In this document: piece after piece, positions 55,722 through 64,000 of the stretch
Layout: each line of letters opens with the position of its first letter
Position numbering within the stretch: position 1 is the first letter of the stretch
Source: Acinetobacter silvestris
GTDB lineage: Bacteria > Pseudomonadota > Gammaproteobacteria > Pseudomonadales > Moraxellaceae
NCBI RefSeq assembly: GCF_002135235.1
Contig: NZ_NEGB01000010.1
Location: 1-64,000, forward strand
DNA: 64,000 nt
Direction of reading: 5' to 3'
Translations under genes and position numbers: made by a program
The notes under the pieces: model-generated
The model's database searches: none
Seen by the model: the letters and a program-made list of their open reading frames with translations, nothing else
What the model was told of the DNA's origin: nothing

Positions 55722-56135
55722 ATGATTAACATGGCAGAACATAGAACAGCACCTGAAAGCTTAATTACATATGCCAAAGCTCAAATTCATGATGTGATGC
55801 AGAATGTTAAAGGCGTCGAATTTATTATGCTCTGTTCAACGGATGGTTTTGAACTTGGTAGTGTACATAAACGCGACATCTACAATGCCAGTAAACTTGC
55901 TGCTGTAAGCAGTTCAATTTTAGCCATGGTCAGTGCATTTCTAGGCGAGATTCAGCTCAATGGCTGTCAAAGCATTACCCTAGATGCTGAAAATGGTAAA
56001 GCTGTTCTGACGGCGATCCCTGCTGAAAAACACCCTATGGTGATTGTAACTCTGGTTGTAAAAGATGTTCTACTCGGACAATTATTGTATGCCTTAAAAA
56101 GTGCAAGTCATGCCATCACCCATCATGCTCATTAA
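55722..56135 (+). CDS. roadblock/LC7 protein, second copy
   Basis: 137 residues. Clear roadblock: MQNVKGVEFIMLCSTDGFELGSVHKRD, ASKLAAVSSSILAMVSAFLGEI, SITLDAENGKAVLTAIP. It ends with a His-rich tail (SHAITHHAH). AGGA before the ATG. Last gene of the operon; convergent with atuF. Longer than the first copy and not identical, so the two may form a heterodimer or act at different steps. Confidence 0.9.
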   Translation: MINMAEHRTAPESLITYAKAQIHDVMQNVKGVEFIMLCSTDGFELGSVHKRDIYNASKLAAVSSSILAMVSAFLGEIQLNGCQSITLDAENGKAVLTAIPAEKHPMVIVTLVVKDVLLGQLLYALKSASHAITHHAH

Positions 56136-56168
56136 AAAATTAAATTAAAATAGTGCTCATTCTGTTAA

Positions 56169-56199
56169 ATAGCCATCTAACATTTCTGTAAATGGCTAT
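56169..56199. repeat. 8-bp inverted repeat between convergent genes
   Basis: ATAGCCAT (56169-56176) with ATGGCTAT (56192-56199), 15-base loop, no T-run. It lies between the GTPase operon end and the atuF end; possible weak terminator. Confidence 0.35.
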
Positions 56200-56205
56200 C
56201 AGAAT

Positions 56206-58146
56206 TTAAAGACTAATATGCATAAGTACTTGACGCTTTTTCACTTGCTGCCCAACCTGTCCAATAATTTCCTCAATCACGCCATCAACATCAGCCTTGA
56301 TTTGTTGCTGAATTTTCATGGCTTCTAAAATGAGTAAGGTTTGCCCTTTTACAACCACATCACCTTGGTTGACAAAAATATTGATTACAGCTCCATCCAT
56401 CGGAGCGCGCATTTTCCCATCACCTTCGGCTTCGACAAGCTCAGGTGCCGCATAAGTAATATTTTCAATGCAAACATTACCGTTGACTGCATCTAAATAC
56501 AGTTGATTGTTTCTTAATACATAATCAACTTTACGGCGTACCCCATCCATCATATAGGTCAGTTGCATATTGTCTTGCTGAACCAGTTCAATAGTTTGAG
56601 ACTGTCCACAGCTTTCCACGGTAAGGCTATGCTGTTGTTGCTTAACCCAAATATCAATCTTTTGATCATCAATTTTAAGTTTCAATGGCAATTGAGGTGC
56701 AACACCGGTATTCCAAGCGGTTTGTTGAGATGAAGAGGTCAAGATTGCAGCTGCAATAGCTAGATGTTCTAAATCCAAACTTTGCTTATGCAAACTCGGG
56801 TCGGAATGAAAATGTTGTTGAATAAATGCAGTATTGGTATCGCCAGCAACAATAATGGGATGTCGAAGTAAATTCACCAAAAATTGCTTATTGCTATCAA
56901 TACCTAAAAGCACACAGTCATCGACTGCACGTGCCAATAAACGAATCGCATCTTCACGAGTTTTACCATATGCAATGATTTTCGCGACCATTGGATCGTA
57001 GAATGGACTAATTTCACCTTGAGGCATCAAACCATGATCAATCCGCACATGCAGTAACTCCGCAGGCTGCCAACGTAGAACTTGACCCGTTTGTGGCAAA
57101 AAGTTTTGACGGGGATCTTCTGCATATAAACGAACTTCGATGGCATGACCATTCAAAGTCAGTTCAGATTGTTTAAGTGGTAAAACTTCACCATTTGCAA
57201 CACGCAACTGCCATTCCACTAAGTCTAATCCTGTTACCATTTCCGTCACAGGATGCTCAACTTGTAAACGAGTATTCATTTCTAAAAAATAAAACTCACC
57301 AAATTGATCCAATAAAAATTCAACCGTTCCTGCGCCAATATAATCACAGGATTTTGCGGCTGCAACAGCGGCTTCACCCATTTTTTGGCGTAATTCTGGG
57401 GTCATCACTGGACAAGGTGCTTCTTCAACCACTTTTTGATGACGGCGTTGAATTGAACAGTCACGTTCAAACAGATAAACATGATTACCATGTAGATCGC
57501 CAAAGACCTGAATTTCGACATGCCGCGGTGCAATCACTGCTTTTTCAAGAATGAGTTCACCAGAACCAAAGGCATTTTCAGCTTCCGAGCGTGCTGTTTT
57601 TAAAGATTCCAGCAGTTCTGATGATTGCTCAACCAAACGCATCCCTCGTCCACCACCACCAGCAGATGCTTTGACCATGATTGGATAACCGATTATTTCT
57701 GCTTGTTTGGCTAAATATTCAATATTTTGCTGCTCTCCTTCATAACCAGGCACACAGGGCACACCCGCTTGAATCATGGCTATTTTAGATAAACGTTTAC
57801 TGCCCATCAGCTCAATGGATGCCGCACTTGGCCCAATAAAAGTAATCCCATTTGCATAACAAGCTGCTGCAAAATCTGTATTTTCAGATAAAAAACCATA
57901 ACCCGGATGGACAGCATCCGCACCCGTTTTTTTACAGGCTTCAATAATCTGAACAATAGACAAATAGGATTCTGAGACTTTTGATGCCCCAATATATACC
58001 GCTTCATCTGCAATATTCACATGTCGTGCATGACGGTCAGCATCTGAATAAACGGCTACAGTTGCATAGCCCATTGCTTTCGCAGTTTGTATCACTCGAA
58101 CAGCAATTTCACCACGATTCGCAACTAAAATTTTTGAAAATGCCAT
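56206..58146 (-). CDS. atuF: geranyl-CoA carboxylase biotin-containing subunit
   Basis: 646 residues from the ATG at 58146 (GAGGAAAAG upstream). Biotin carboxylase N-domain (ILVANRGEIAVRVIQTAK), ATP-grasp (KASAGGGGRGMR), VFGD...RDCSIQRRHQK, C-terminal biotinyl domain with LEAMKIQQQ, biotin on Lys611. Carboxylates the biotin that AtuC uses on geranyl-CoA (or methylcrotonyl-CoA). I favour geranyl-CoA because an atuA-like gene heads the operon. One base separates it from the atuE stop. Confidence 0.85.
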   Translation of the reverse strand: MAFSKILVANRGEIAVRVIQTAKAMGYATVAVYSDADRHARHVNIADEAVYIGASKVSESYLSIVQIIEACKKTGADAVHPGYGFLSENTDFAAACYANGITFIGPSAASIELMGSKRLSKIAMIQAGVPCVPGYEGEQQNIEYLAKQAEIIGYPIMVKASAGGGGRGMRLVEQSSELLESLKTARSEAENAFGSGELILEKAVIAPRHVEIQVFGDLHGNHVYLFERDCSIQRRHQKVVEEAPCPVMTPELRQKMGEAAVAAAKSCDYIGAGTVEFLLDQFGEFYFLEMNTRLQVEHPVTEMVTGLDLVEWQLRVANGEVLPLKQSELTLNGHAIEVRLYAEDPRQNFLPQTGQVLRWQPAELLHVRIDHGLMPQGEISPFYDPMVAKIIAYGKTREDAIRLLARAVDDCVLLGIDSNKQFLVNLLRHPIIVAGDTNTAFIQQHFHSDPSLHKQSLDLEHLAIAAAILTSSSQQTAWNTGVAPQLPLKLKIDDQKIDIWVKQQQHSLTVESCGQSQTIELVQQDNMQLTYMMDGVRRKVDYVLRNNQLYLDAVNGNVCIENITYAAPELVEAEGDGKMRAPMDGAVINIFVNQGDVVVKGQTLLILEAMKIQQQIKADVDGVIEEIIGQVGQQVKKRQVLMHISL

Positions 58147-58147
58147 T

Positions 58148-58987
58148 CTACTTTTCCTCATCCATCCAATTTGGATCACGTTTTTGTACAAATGCCAATG
58201 TACCTTCGATACCTTCTGAACTACTCACTGCATCTGCAAAATGTTGTGCTGCATCATCCAGTAATGTCTTTAAAGGTTCTGTTAAAGTCTGGTGCAATAA
58301 TGCTTTGGTCACACGAGAAGCATGCGGTGCGGTACGTTTAATCTGTTTAATGACCAAACTTAAAGACAACTCTAACGCTGCTTCATGCTCAACGACTTCA
58401 TGTATAACGCCATATTGCAAAGCGGCATGCCCATCAAAACGATTACCGAGCAGTGCTAAACGCCGAGCTTGAGTTAAACCGATACGTTTAACCACGAATG
58501 GGGCAATTTGTGCAGGGATGATGCCTAATCCTGTTTCAGGTAAGCCCAATTTTGCATTAGCAAGACTCAGCGCAACATCGGATACACAAACTAGTCCAAA
58601 ACCGCCACCTAAAACAACACCTTCCAATACAGCAACTACCGTTTGTGGTGCTTGATCGACTTGTTCAAGCATGGCACCAAATTGACGATTAAAATCTACA
58701 TAAGGCTGATTTGAGCCTATATTCATCGCTTCACCGCACAATTGAGACATATCTTTAATGTCACCACCTGCACAGAAATGACCACCTTTGCCACGAATGA
58801 CAACAGCACGAATCGATTGATCATCCTGAATAGCCGTAAAAACCTGCTGAATCGCTTTCACCATAGCTAAACTCATGGCATTACGACTTTCAGGGCGGTT
58901 TAACCACAATCTTAAAATGCCATTTGATAATTCGAGCTGAATACTGTCATCTAGGTGTAAATCAGCAAGAGAATTTGAAAGTGTCAT
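58148..58987 (-). CDS. atuE: enoyl-CoA hydratase, isohexenylglutaconyl-CoA hydratase-like
   Basis: 279 residues of the crotonase family. IRAVVIRGKGGHFCAGGDIKDM forms the oxyanion region and KLGLPETGLGIIPAQIAPFVVKRIG the second. Expected to hydrate isohexenylglutaconyl-CoA made by AtuC/AtuF. AGGAG precedes the ATG. 14 bases behind the atuD stop. Confidence 0.83.
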   Translation of the reverse strand: MTLSNSLADLHLDDSIQLELSNGILRLWLNRPESRNAMSLAMVKAIQQVFTAIQDDQSIRAVVIRGKGGHFCAGGDIKDMSQLCGEAMNIGSNQPYVDFNRQFGAMLEQVDQAPQTVVAVLEGVVLGGGFGLVCVSDVALSLANAKLGLPETGLGIIPAQIAPFVVKRIGLTQARRLALLGNRFDGHAALQYGVIHEVVEHEAALELSLSLVIKQIKRTAPHASRVTKALLHQTLTEPLKTLLDDAAQHFADAVSSSEGIEGTLAFVQKRDPNWMDEEK

Positions 58988-59001
58988 TGAAATACTCCTG
59001 C

Positions 59002-60159
59002 TTATTTTTGTTTTCTCGGTAAAATATCCATGAGTTTACAAATAATACCTAGCATGATTTCATCTGCACCCCCACCAATTGAACCTAGACGACCATCCCG
59101 ATAAAGCTGAGAAGCTGGGTTATCCCACATAAAGCCATTACCGCCCCAATACTGCAAACAGCTATCTGCAACTTCACGGGTTAATCGCCCTGCTTTTAGT
59201 TTCGCCATAGAGGCCAATTCCGTAACATTTTCACCTGTAATATGTAAGTCGCAAGCGCGATAAGTCAATGCACGTAAAGCCTCCACTTCAGTTTTTAATT
59301 CTGCAAAACGGAAATGAACATATTGGTTATTAATCAGTGGTTGACCGAATGTGCTACGTTCTTTGGTATAGGCAATCGTTTGATTAATCACATGCTCAAG
59401 CCCACCAATCGCATTCGCAGCGGCCCACATCCGTTCCTCTTGGAATTGCAGCATTTGCATCATAAAGCCCATGCCTTCCGCACCGACTAAATTACGCTGT
59501 GGCACACGCACATTGTCAAAATACACTTCTGCTGTGGTGGTTGAACGCATCCCTAATTTATTTAAAGGCGCTGAAAAACTAATGCCTTTGGTTTTGGCAG
59601 GTACAATAATCATCGATTTATTAGAATGTGGCTTATCATCAGAGGTATTGGCCAATAAGCAGAAAAAGTCGGCTTGAAGTGAGTTAGTAATCCACATCTT
59701 ACTACCGTTGATGATGTAATCATCTCCGTCTTTTTTCGCTGTGGTTTTTACAGCAGCAACATCAGAGCCAGCATGTACTTCAGACACTGCAATTGATGCC
59801 ACATATTCCCCCGCAATCGCTGGTGTTAAAAACTCATCACGAAGCTCTTTACTGCCAAAGCGAGCTAATGCAGGTGTTGCCATATCTGTTTGTACGCCAA
59901 TGGCTAAGGGTACACCCCCACATGCTGCACGCCCCAATTCTTCTGCAACCACCAAATTATAAGAATAATCTAGTCCCAAGCCGCCATTTTCTTCAGGTTT
60001 ACAAATACCGAGTAAACCTAAATCAGCCATTTTTTTAAAGACTTGATGAATAGGAAATTGTCCTTTAGCCTCCCACTCTGGAATAAAAGGATTGAGTTCA
60101 GCTTCTACGAATTGACGTGTAGTACGGCGTAGTGCTTCATGTTCAGAGGTAAATTTCAT
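59002..60159 (-). CDS. atuD: acyl-CoA dehydrogenase, citronellyl-CoA dehydrogenase-like
   Basis: 385 residues, flavoprotein. Family blocks: VSEVHAGSDVAAVKTTAKKDG, WITNSLQADFF, YTKERSTFGQPL, FQEERMWAA, and GGGADEIM near the C-terminus with the general base region. Converts citronellyl-CoA to geranyl-CoA, or acts on a related branched acyl-CoA. The gap of 75 bases before atuC is the only wide one in this operon besides that before atuB. AAGGAA precedes the ATG. Confidence 0.85.
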   Translation of the reverse strand: MKFTSEHEALRRTTRQFVEAELNPFIPEWEAKGQFPIHQVFKKMADLGLLGICKPEENGGLGLDYSYNLVVAEELGRAACGGVPLAIGVQTDMATPALARFGSKELRDEFLTPAIAGEYVASIAVSEVHAGSDVAAVKTTAKKDGDDYIINGSKMWITNSLQADFFCLLANTSDDKPHSNKSMIIVPAKTKGISFSAPLNKLGMRSTTTAEVYFDNVRVPQRNLVGAEGMGFMMQMLQFQEERMWAAANAIGGLEHVINQTIAYTKERSTFGQPLINNQYVHFRFAELKTEVEALRALTYRACDLHITGENVTELASMAKLKAGRLTREVADSCLQYWGGNGFMWDNPASQLYRDGRLGSIGGGADEIMLGIICKLMDILPRKQK

Positions 60160-60234
60160 TATTTTTCCTTAAATTTAATTTTTTGTTTTTAAATCTATGT
60201 TTTCTTTCCCGACTTAAGGGAAAGCAATGAATTG

Positions 60235-61848
60235 CTAAAAGCGTGATACACCAAACTTGCTTGAATTTAGTTGACGATGTTCCGCTTCATAAACGGTTTG
60301 CAATAAGAAAATCAGCACTTTTCGCGTATCTCTTGGGTCAATAATTCCATCATCATGCAGCATGGCGGTATTGAATAAAGCAGTGGATTGCTGTTCCAGC
60401 TTCATTGCCGTACTTTGTTCCAAGAAATCTAGCATTTGCTCATTTGGCTCCATGCCTGATGCCTTTTGTTTTCCTTCAGCCACAATACGCAAAACCTTAC
60501 CCGCCTGAGCTGAACCCATCACTGCAACATGTGAATTTGGCCAAGCAAAAATAAAATCAGGGGATAAACTCCGACCACACATGGCATAGTTTCCAGCGCC
60601 ATAGGAACCTGCAACCACAATCGAAATTTTAGGTACAGTTGCATTGGCGACGGCTTGAATCAATTTTGAACCATGTTTGATAATGCCATTCTGCTCAGCA
60701 TCCGTTCCGACCATAAAGCCAGTAGTGTTATGCAAAAATAATAACGGTCGATTCGTTTGTTCACAGAGATGAATAAATTGTGCTGTTTTTGCTGCACCTT
60801 GTGGGGTAATTGGGCCATTATTGGTAATAATACCAATGTTTAAACCACCGAGTTTTGCCCAACCACTGACGGTATGACTGTCATATTCTGGCTTAAATTC
60901 CAAAAAGTCAGAATCATCGACCAAACGAGCAACCACTTCTTTCATATTTAAAGGTTGTTTCGGATCCGCAGGAATAATTCCGAGGAGTTCTTCTGCTGAA
61001 TAACGTGGCTCTTTATAGCGAATATCTATTGTTTTGGTCTGTTCTTTCCAGTTTAAATGTTCAAATACCTCACGGGCGATACGTATACCATCGGCATCAT
61101 TTTCTGCTAAGTATTCAGCTGTTCCTGCAATTTGAGCATGCATTTCTGCACCACCCAATTCTTCAGCAGTTGCGATCTCACCAGTAGCAGCTAATAGTAA
61201 TGGAGGACCCGCCAATAACATTTCCGTTTGTTTACGTACCGTAATTACATAATCGGAAAGACCAGGTTGGTATGCCCCCCCTGCCGTTGCATTACCATGT
61301 ACCACAGAAAGCTGTGGAATACCGGCTGCTGACATCCGTGCTTGATTAGCAAATGTCGTTCCGCCACTGGTAAAAACTTCTGCTGCATAATTGAGATTAG
61401 CACCGCCACTTTCAGCGAGTGTGACCATCGGTAATTTTTGTTCTAAGGCTATTTTTTGCAGACGTAAGGTTTTTTGTACCCCCATTGGTGCAATTGTTCC
61501 GCCTTTAATAGCACTATTACTAGCAGAGACGAGGCAACGTACACCACTGACGAAACCAATTCCTGCAATAATCCCACCTCCTGCATCAGAACCATCTTTA
61601 TCATCATGCATATTATAACCGACCAGACCACAGAGTTCGATAAAGGGAGAATCTGCATCTAAAACTAGACGTACCCGTTCATGTGGTAGAATTTTTCCTT
61701 TCTTATCAAACTTGGGCTTTGCAGCATAAGACTTTTCCAGTCCTTTATTTTGGATCACACGAACTTCTTCGAGTTGTACCAATAATGCCGCTTTATTGGC
61801 TTCATACTGCTCACTGCCCACAGCAATTTCAGATTGTAGAATAGTCAT
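60235..61848 (-). CDS. atuC: geranyl-CoA carboxylase carboxyltransferase subunit
   Basis: 537 residues with two crotonase-like carboxyltransferase halves. VTLAESGGANLNYAAEVF, GNATAGGAYQPGLSDYV, HNTTGFMVGTDAEQNGI and VAGSYGAGNYAMCGRSLSPDF are typical of methylcrotonyl/geranyl-CoA carboxylase beta subunits. The start ATG overlaps the last base of the atuB stop (TAATG), so the two are translationally coupled. Confidence 0.87.
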   Translation of the reverse strand: MTILQSEIAVGSEQYEANKAALLVQLEEVRVIQNKGLEKSYAAKPKFDKKGKILPHERVRLVLDADSPFIELCGLVGYNMHDDKDGSDAGGGIIAGIGFVSGVRCLVSASNSAIKGGTIAPMGVQKTLRLQKIALEQKLPMVTLAESGGANLNYAAEVFTSGGTTFANQARMSAAGIPQLSVVHGNATAGGAYQPGLSDYVITVRKQTEMLLAGPPLLLAATGEIATAEELGGAEMHAQIAGTAEYLAENDADGIRIAREVFEHLNWKEQTKTIDIRYKEPRYSAEELLGIIPADPKQPLNMKEVVARLVDDSDFLEFKPEYDSHTVSGWAKLGGLNIGIITNNGPITPQGAAKTAQFIHLCEQTNRPLLFLHNTTGFMVGTDAEQNGIIKHGSKLIQAVANATVPKISIVVAGSYGAGNYAMCGRSLSPDFIFAWPNSHVAVMGSAQAGKVLRIVAEGKQKASGMEPNEQMLDFLEQSTAMKLEQQSTALFNTAMLHDDGIIDPRDTRKVLIFLLQTVYEAEHRQLNSSKFGVSRF

Positions 61849-62738
61849 TATTCAGTTACCTCTTGCTGCTCTTTCTTTTTAAGAACATCAGGAATAAAGG
61901 CTCGATGAAAGCCATTGAATGATTCGCTATTGGTCGCATCGGCAAGTGGATACATACGCGTTCCCTGAGAGGCTGCACCATCAACTCTTAAGGTGACACC
62001 TGAAACAAATCCTGCGGCATCAGATAGAAAATAACAAATAGCCGATGAGATTTCTGATTCAGTTCCCATACGTTTTAATGGGACATTTCCAGCTAAACTT
62101 GGAATAATAAATTTAGCAAAATCACCACTATAGTTATCCATTCCTGAAGAAATAATCCAACCTGGTGCAACACAGTTAACACGTACCCCTGAACGGCCCC
62201 ATTCCACAGCAGCCGTTTTAGTGAGGTTATCGACTCCTGAACGGGCAGCACCAGAATGTCCCATACCTGGCATCCCCCCCCACATATCAGCAGCCATGTT
62301 TACGATACTGCCGCCATATTTTTCCATCCATTGGTTATAGGCTTCACGCATGAGATAGAAAGTGGAATGTAGATTATTCCGAACTACAGCATCAAAGCCA
62401 TTTGCAGAAATACTTTCTAAATTTGATGGAAATTGGCCTCCTGCGTTATTAACGAGACCATCGAGCTTGCCAAATTTTTCAATCACTTCAGCAATCATAT
62501 CTTTTACTTGCTGTTCTTCTCGGTTATCACACACGATAAAATGAACTTTGCCGCCATCTTCAATAATTTCTTTGCTGACATTTTCCAGCTTTTCAATTTT
62601 TCGACCTGTAATGATCACCTGAGCACCCAGTGACGCCAGTTCATGTGCAGTACAACGGCCAATGCCTGAACCACCGCCAGTGATAATAATAACTTTATCT
62701 TGAAATGCATCTGGTCTAAATATTGAGTGATAACTCAT
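61848..62738 (-). CDS. atuB: SDR of the enoyl-CoA reductase-like (PECR) branch, AtuB-like
   Basis: 296 residues. Cofactor motif TGGGSGIGRCTAHELASLG; NNAGGQFPSN and NMAADMWGG follow. The usual YxxxK is absent: in its place is HSGAARSGVDN, i.e. Ser and Arg, the pattern I recall in peroxisomal trans-2-enoyl-CoA reductase. It may reduce an enoyl-CoA instead of oxidising an alcohol. Begins 92 bases after the atuA stop. Confidence 0.82.
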   Translation of the reverse strand: MSYHSIFRPDAFQDKVIIITGGGSGIGRCTAHELASLGAQVIITGRKIEKLENVSKEIIEDGGKVHFIVCDNREEQQVKDMIAEVIEKFGKLDGLVNNAGGQFPSNLESISANGFDAVVRNNLHSTFYLMREAYNQWMEKYGGSIVNMAADMWGGMPGMGHSGAARSGVDNLTKTAAVEWGRSGVRVNCVAPGWIISSGMDNYSGDFAKFIIPSLAGNVPLKRMGTESEISSAICYFLSDAAGFVSGVTLRVDGAASQGTRMYPLADATNSESFNGFHRAFIPDVLKKKEQQEVTE

Positions 62739-62830
62739 CTTATTCGGCTTCCTTTTCTATTTCGATTATTTCTAAATACATTGTTTTAAATGCATAATTT
62801 TCTAAATACTTTCCTTTTCAAAGGATAGTT

Positions 62831-64000
62831 TTATCTTTCATCAAATAAATTTGCTGGGATTTTTACTGGCATATCCAAGAGCTGCTGTGCAAAAGCTTTT
62901 CCTTGTGGATCAATACGTAAGCTGGCTACGCCGCCCCCACCCAATGCATTTTCCAACATGAAATTTAAGGCATTCAATTCTGGCAATTCATAACGAATTA
63001 CTTTGCTCTTTTCAGCATCTAAAACATGTTTCATATATTCGGCTACATGGGCTTCGGTCAGGCTTGCACGAATCCAAGGTAAATATTCTGCCTTGCGCGC
63101 AATCACACCAATATTGCTATGATTACCTTTATCTCCACTACGTGCATGTGCCAGTTCAATCAATGCAACTTCAATTTCATTGCCTTGTAATTGCGCTACT
63201 TCACCACATGGATGTGCATTAAATGTTTGATTTAAATTGCCTTGAGGAATAACTACTACATGGCGTTGCCCATCAAGATCAATCTCAACATTGATTTGAT
63301 CTTTATCAATCAAGAAAGAAAAAAGTTTAATCACTGGGGATGCTTTTGGACGCCCTCCGACAATTCCAGTTAATGCGGGTGCCATACCTGTTGAAGCCTG
63401 AGCAATTTCTGAGGCAAAAAACATGCAAGCTTCTTTAAACAAATGTTTCACTGCGATTTTCACCACAACCTCACGACTAGCCGTGTGTTGAGCATGTGCG
63501 CCATAAGTACTTTCTATACCAAGTATTTCCACTGATTTTTCTAAAAATGGTGGTACTGAGCGAAGTGCTAAAACACGTTCACATTTAGTTAAAATCGCAT
63601 CAGCAATCACTTGTGCTTTTTCTGGCGCTTCACGTCCAGCAATTAAAAAGCTCACCAAAACTCGATATCCATCGGGGTAAGTTGCGCTGACTTTATATTG
63701 AGATGAAGACTCTCGACCTTTTGCACCTGTAACTGCAACACGATGTTCAGCCACTTGTTCTAAGTGAATATGACTAAAATCACAGGTCACATCTGGTAAG
63801 TAATAAGCTTGTGGATCACCAATCTCATAAACAATTTGTTCCGCCACCGTTGCAGTAGACACTAAACCGCCCGTACCTTGTGGCTTGGTCACAATAAAAG
63901 ATGCATCTTCACGAACTTCCACAATTGGAAAGCCCATATTGTCAATGCCTTGTACTAAGCGCCAATCGGTAAAATTACCACCTGTACATTGTGCACCACA
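62831..64000 (-). CDS. atuA: AtuA-like acyclic terpene utilisation protein, partial
   Basis: The gene runs off the right edge: the reading frame stays open from the stop at 62831 to base 64000, including CGAQCTGGNFTDWRLV in the last visible codons, so about 390 C-terminal residues are seen of an expected 600. Domain: GFPIVEV, YYLPDVTCDFSHI, VALIELAHARSGDKGNHSNIGVIAR (a strong family motif), LGGGGVASLRIDPQGK. The biochemical role of AtuA is not established, although it is needed for growth on citronellol or geraniol in Pseudomonas. Heads the visible atu operon. Confidence 0.88.
   Translation of the reverse strand, partial: CGAQCTGGNFTDWRLVQGIDNMGFPIVEVREDASFIVTKPQGTGGLVSTATVAEQIVYEIGDPQAYYLPDVTCDFSHIHLEQVAEHRVAVTGAKGRESSSQYKVSATYPDGYRVLVSFLIAGREAPEKAQVIADAILTKCERVLALRSVPPFLEKSVEILGIESTYGAHAQHTASREVVVKIAVKHLFKEACMFFASEIAQASTGMAPALTGIVGGRPKASPVIKLFSFLIDKDQINVEIDLDGQRHVVVIPQGNLNQTFNAHPCGEVAQLQGNEIEVALIELAHARSGDKGNHSNIGVIARKAEYLPWIRASLTEAHVAEYMKHVLDAEKSKVIRYELPELNALNFMLENALGGGGVASLRIDPQGKAFAQQLLDMPVKIPANLFDER

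Noticed and set aside
56206..61848. Leucine catabolism (liu/mcc) operon
   Set aside because: The AtuA-like gene and a PECR-type SDR head the operon and no isovaleryl-CoA or HMG-CoA lyase-type gene is seen; atu fits better, though substrate is unproven.

Overview
The window looks like a chromosomal segment of an Acinetobacter species (Gammaproteobacteria, Moraxellaceae). I infer this from low GC, the membrane PQQ glucose dehydrogenase beside an OprB porin, the rplM-rpsI-sspA-sspB and pdxA-rsmA-apaH clusters, and the trpA-accD-folC-SPOR chain. No insertion sequence, prophage, CRISPR array or rRNA gene was seen. Nearly every gene looks intact. The only truncated one is the atuA-like gene running off the right edge.

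Layout. 0.2-2.5 kb: a YfiR-YfiN-YfiB periplasm-to-c-di-GMP signalling operon. 2.5-3.1 kb: a four-gene tRNA operon (Pro-Arg-His-Pro, minus strand) with its promoter and terminator. 3.1-9 kb, minus strand: nadA, argJ, a small exported protein and secA. 9.2-11.5 kb, plus strand: a 1-Cys peroxiredoxin, an MBL-fold hydrolase and a lipoprotein phosphatase. 11.5-15.5 kb, minus strand: trpA-accD-folC-dedD-like, in which each stop codon overlaps the next start. 15.9-22.4 kb: an NhaC-type antiporter, then an AraC-type regulator divergent from three tandem 291-residue paralogues that carry a four-helix diiron-like ligand set, then a DUF2804 protein. 22.7-26.6 kb: gcd and an OprB porin (glucose oxidation). 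26.7-32.7 kb: an AMACR-like racemase, an AraC regulator and a FadA/FadB pair. 32.8-44 kb: miscellaneous housekeeping, lipid and transport genes (patatin, GNAT, methyltransferase, hemolysin III-like, MHS transporter, metallophosphoesterase, PLD, PlsC, HflX).

44-47 kb: a CidA/LrgA-LrgB pair and three tandem exported DUF2147 proteins. 47.3-50 kb: pdxA-rsmA-apaH. 50.5-53.5 kb: rplM-rpsI (with a possible structured leader), sspA, sspB and a tail-anchored unknown. 53.8-56.1 kb: a compact four-gene operon of roadblock/LC7 protein, an unknown with a winged-helix-like C-terminus, a Ras-like small GTPase and a second roadblock/LC7 protein. It resembles the Streptomyces conservons and the MglA/MglB pair and is my best candidate for an under-described system. 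56.2-64 kb, minus strand: an acyclic-terpene (atu) catabolic operon in the order atuA-B-C-D-E-F, containing both subunits of a biotin-dependent geranyl-CoA-type carboxylase.

Themes. Much of the content handles hydrophobic substrates: the atu genes, FadAB, the racemase, the three diiron-like proteins, PLD and patatin. Three tandem or near-tandem duplications stand out: the diiron-like trio, the DUF2147 trio and the tRNA-Pro pair. Several strong hairpins overlap start codons, Shine-Dalgarno sites or gene ends and are reported separately.
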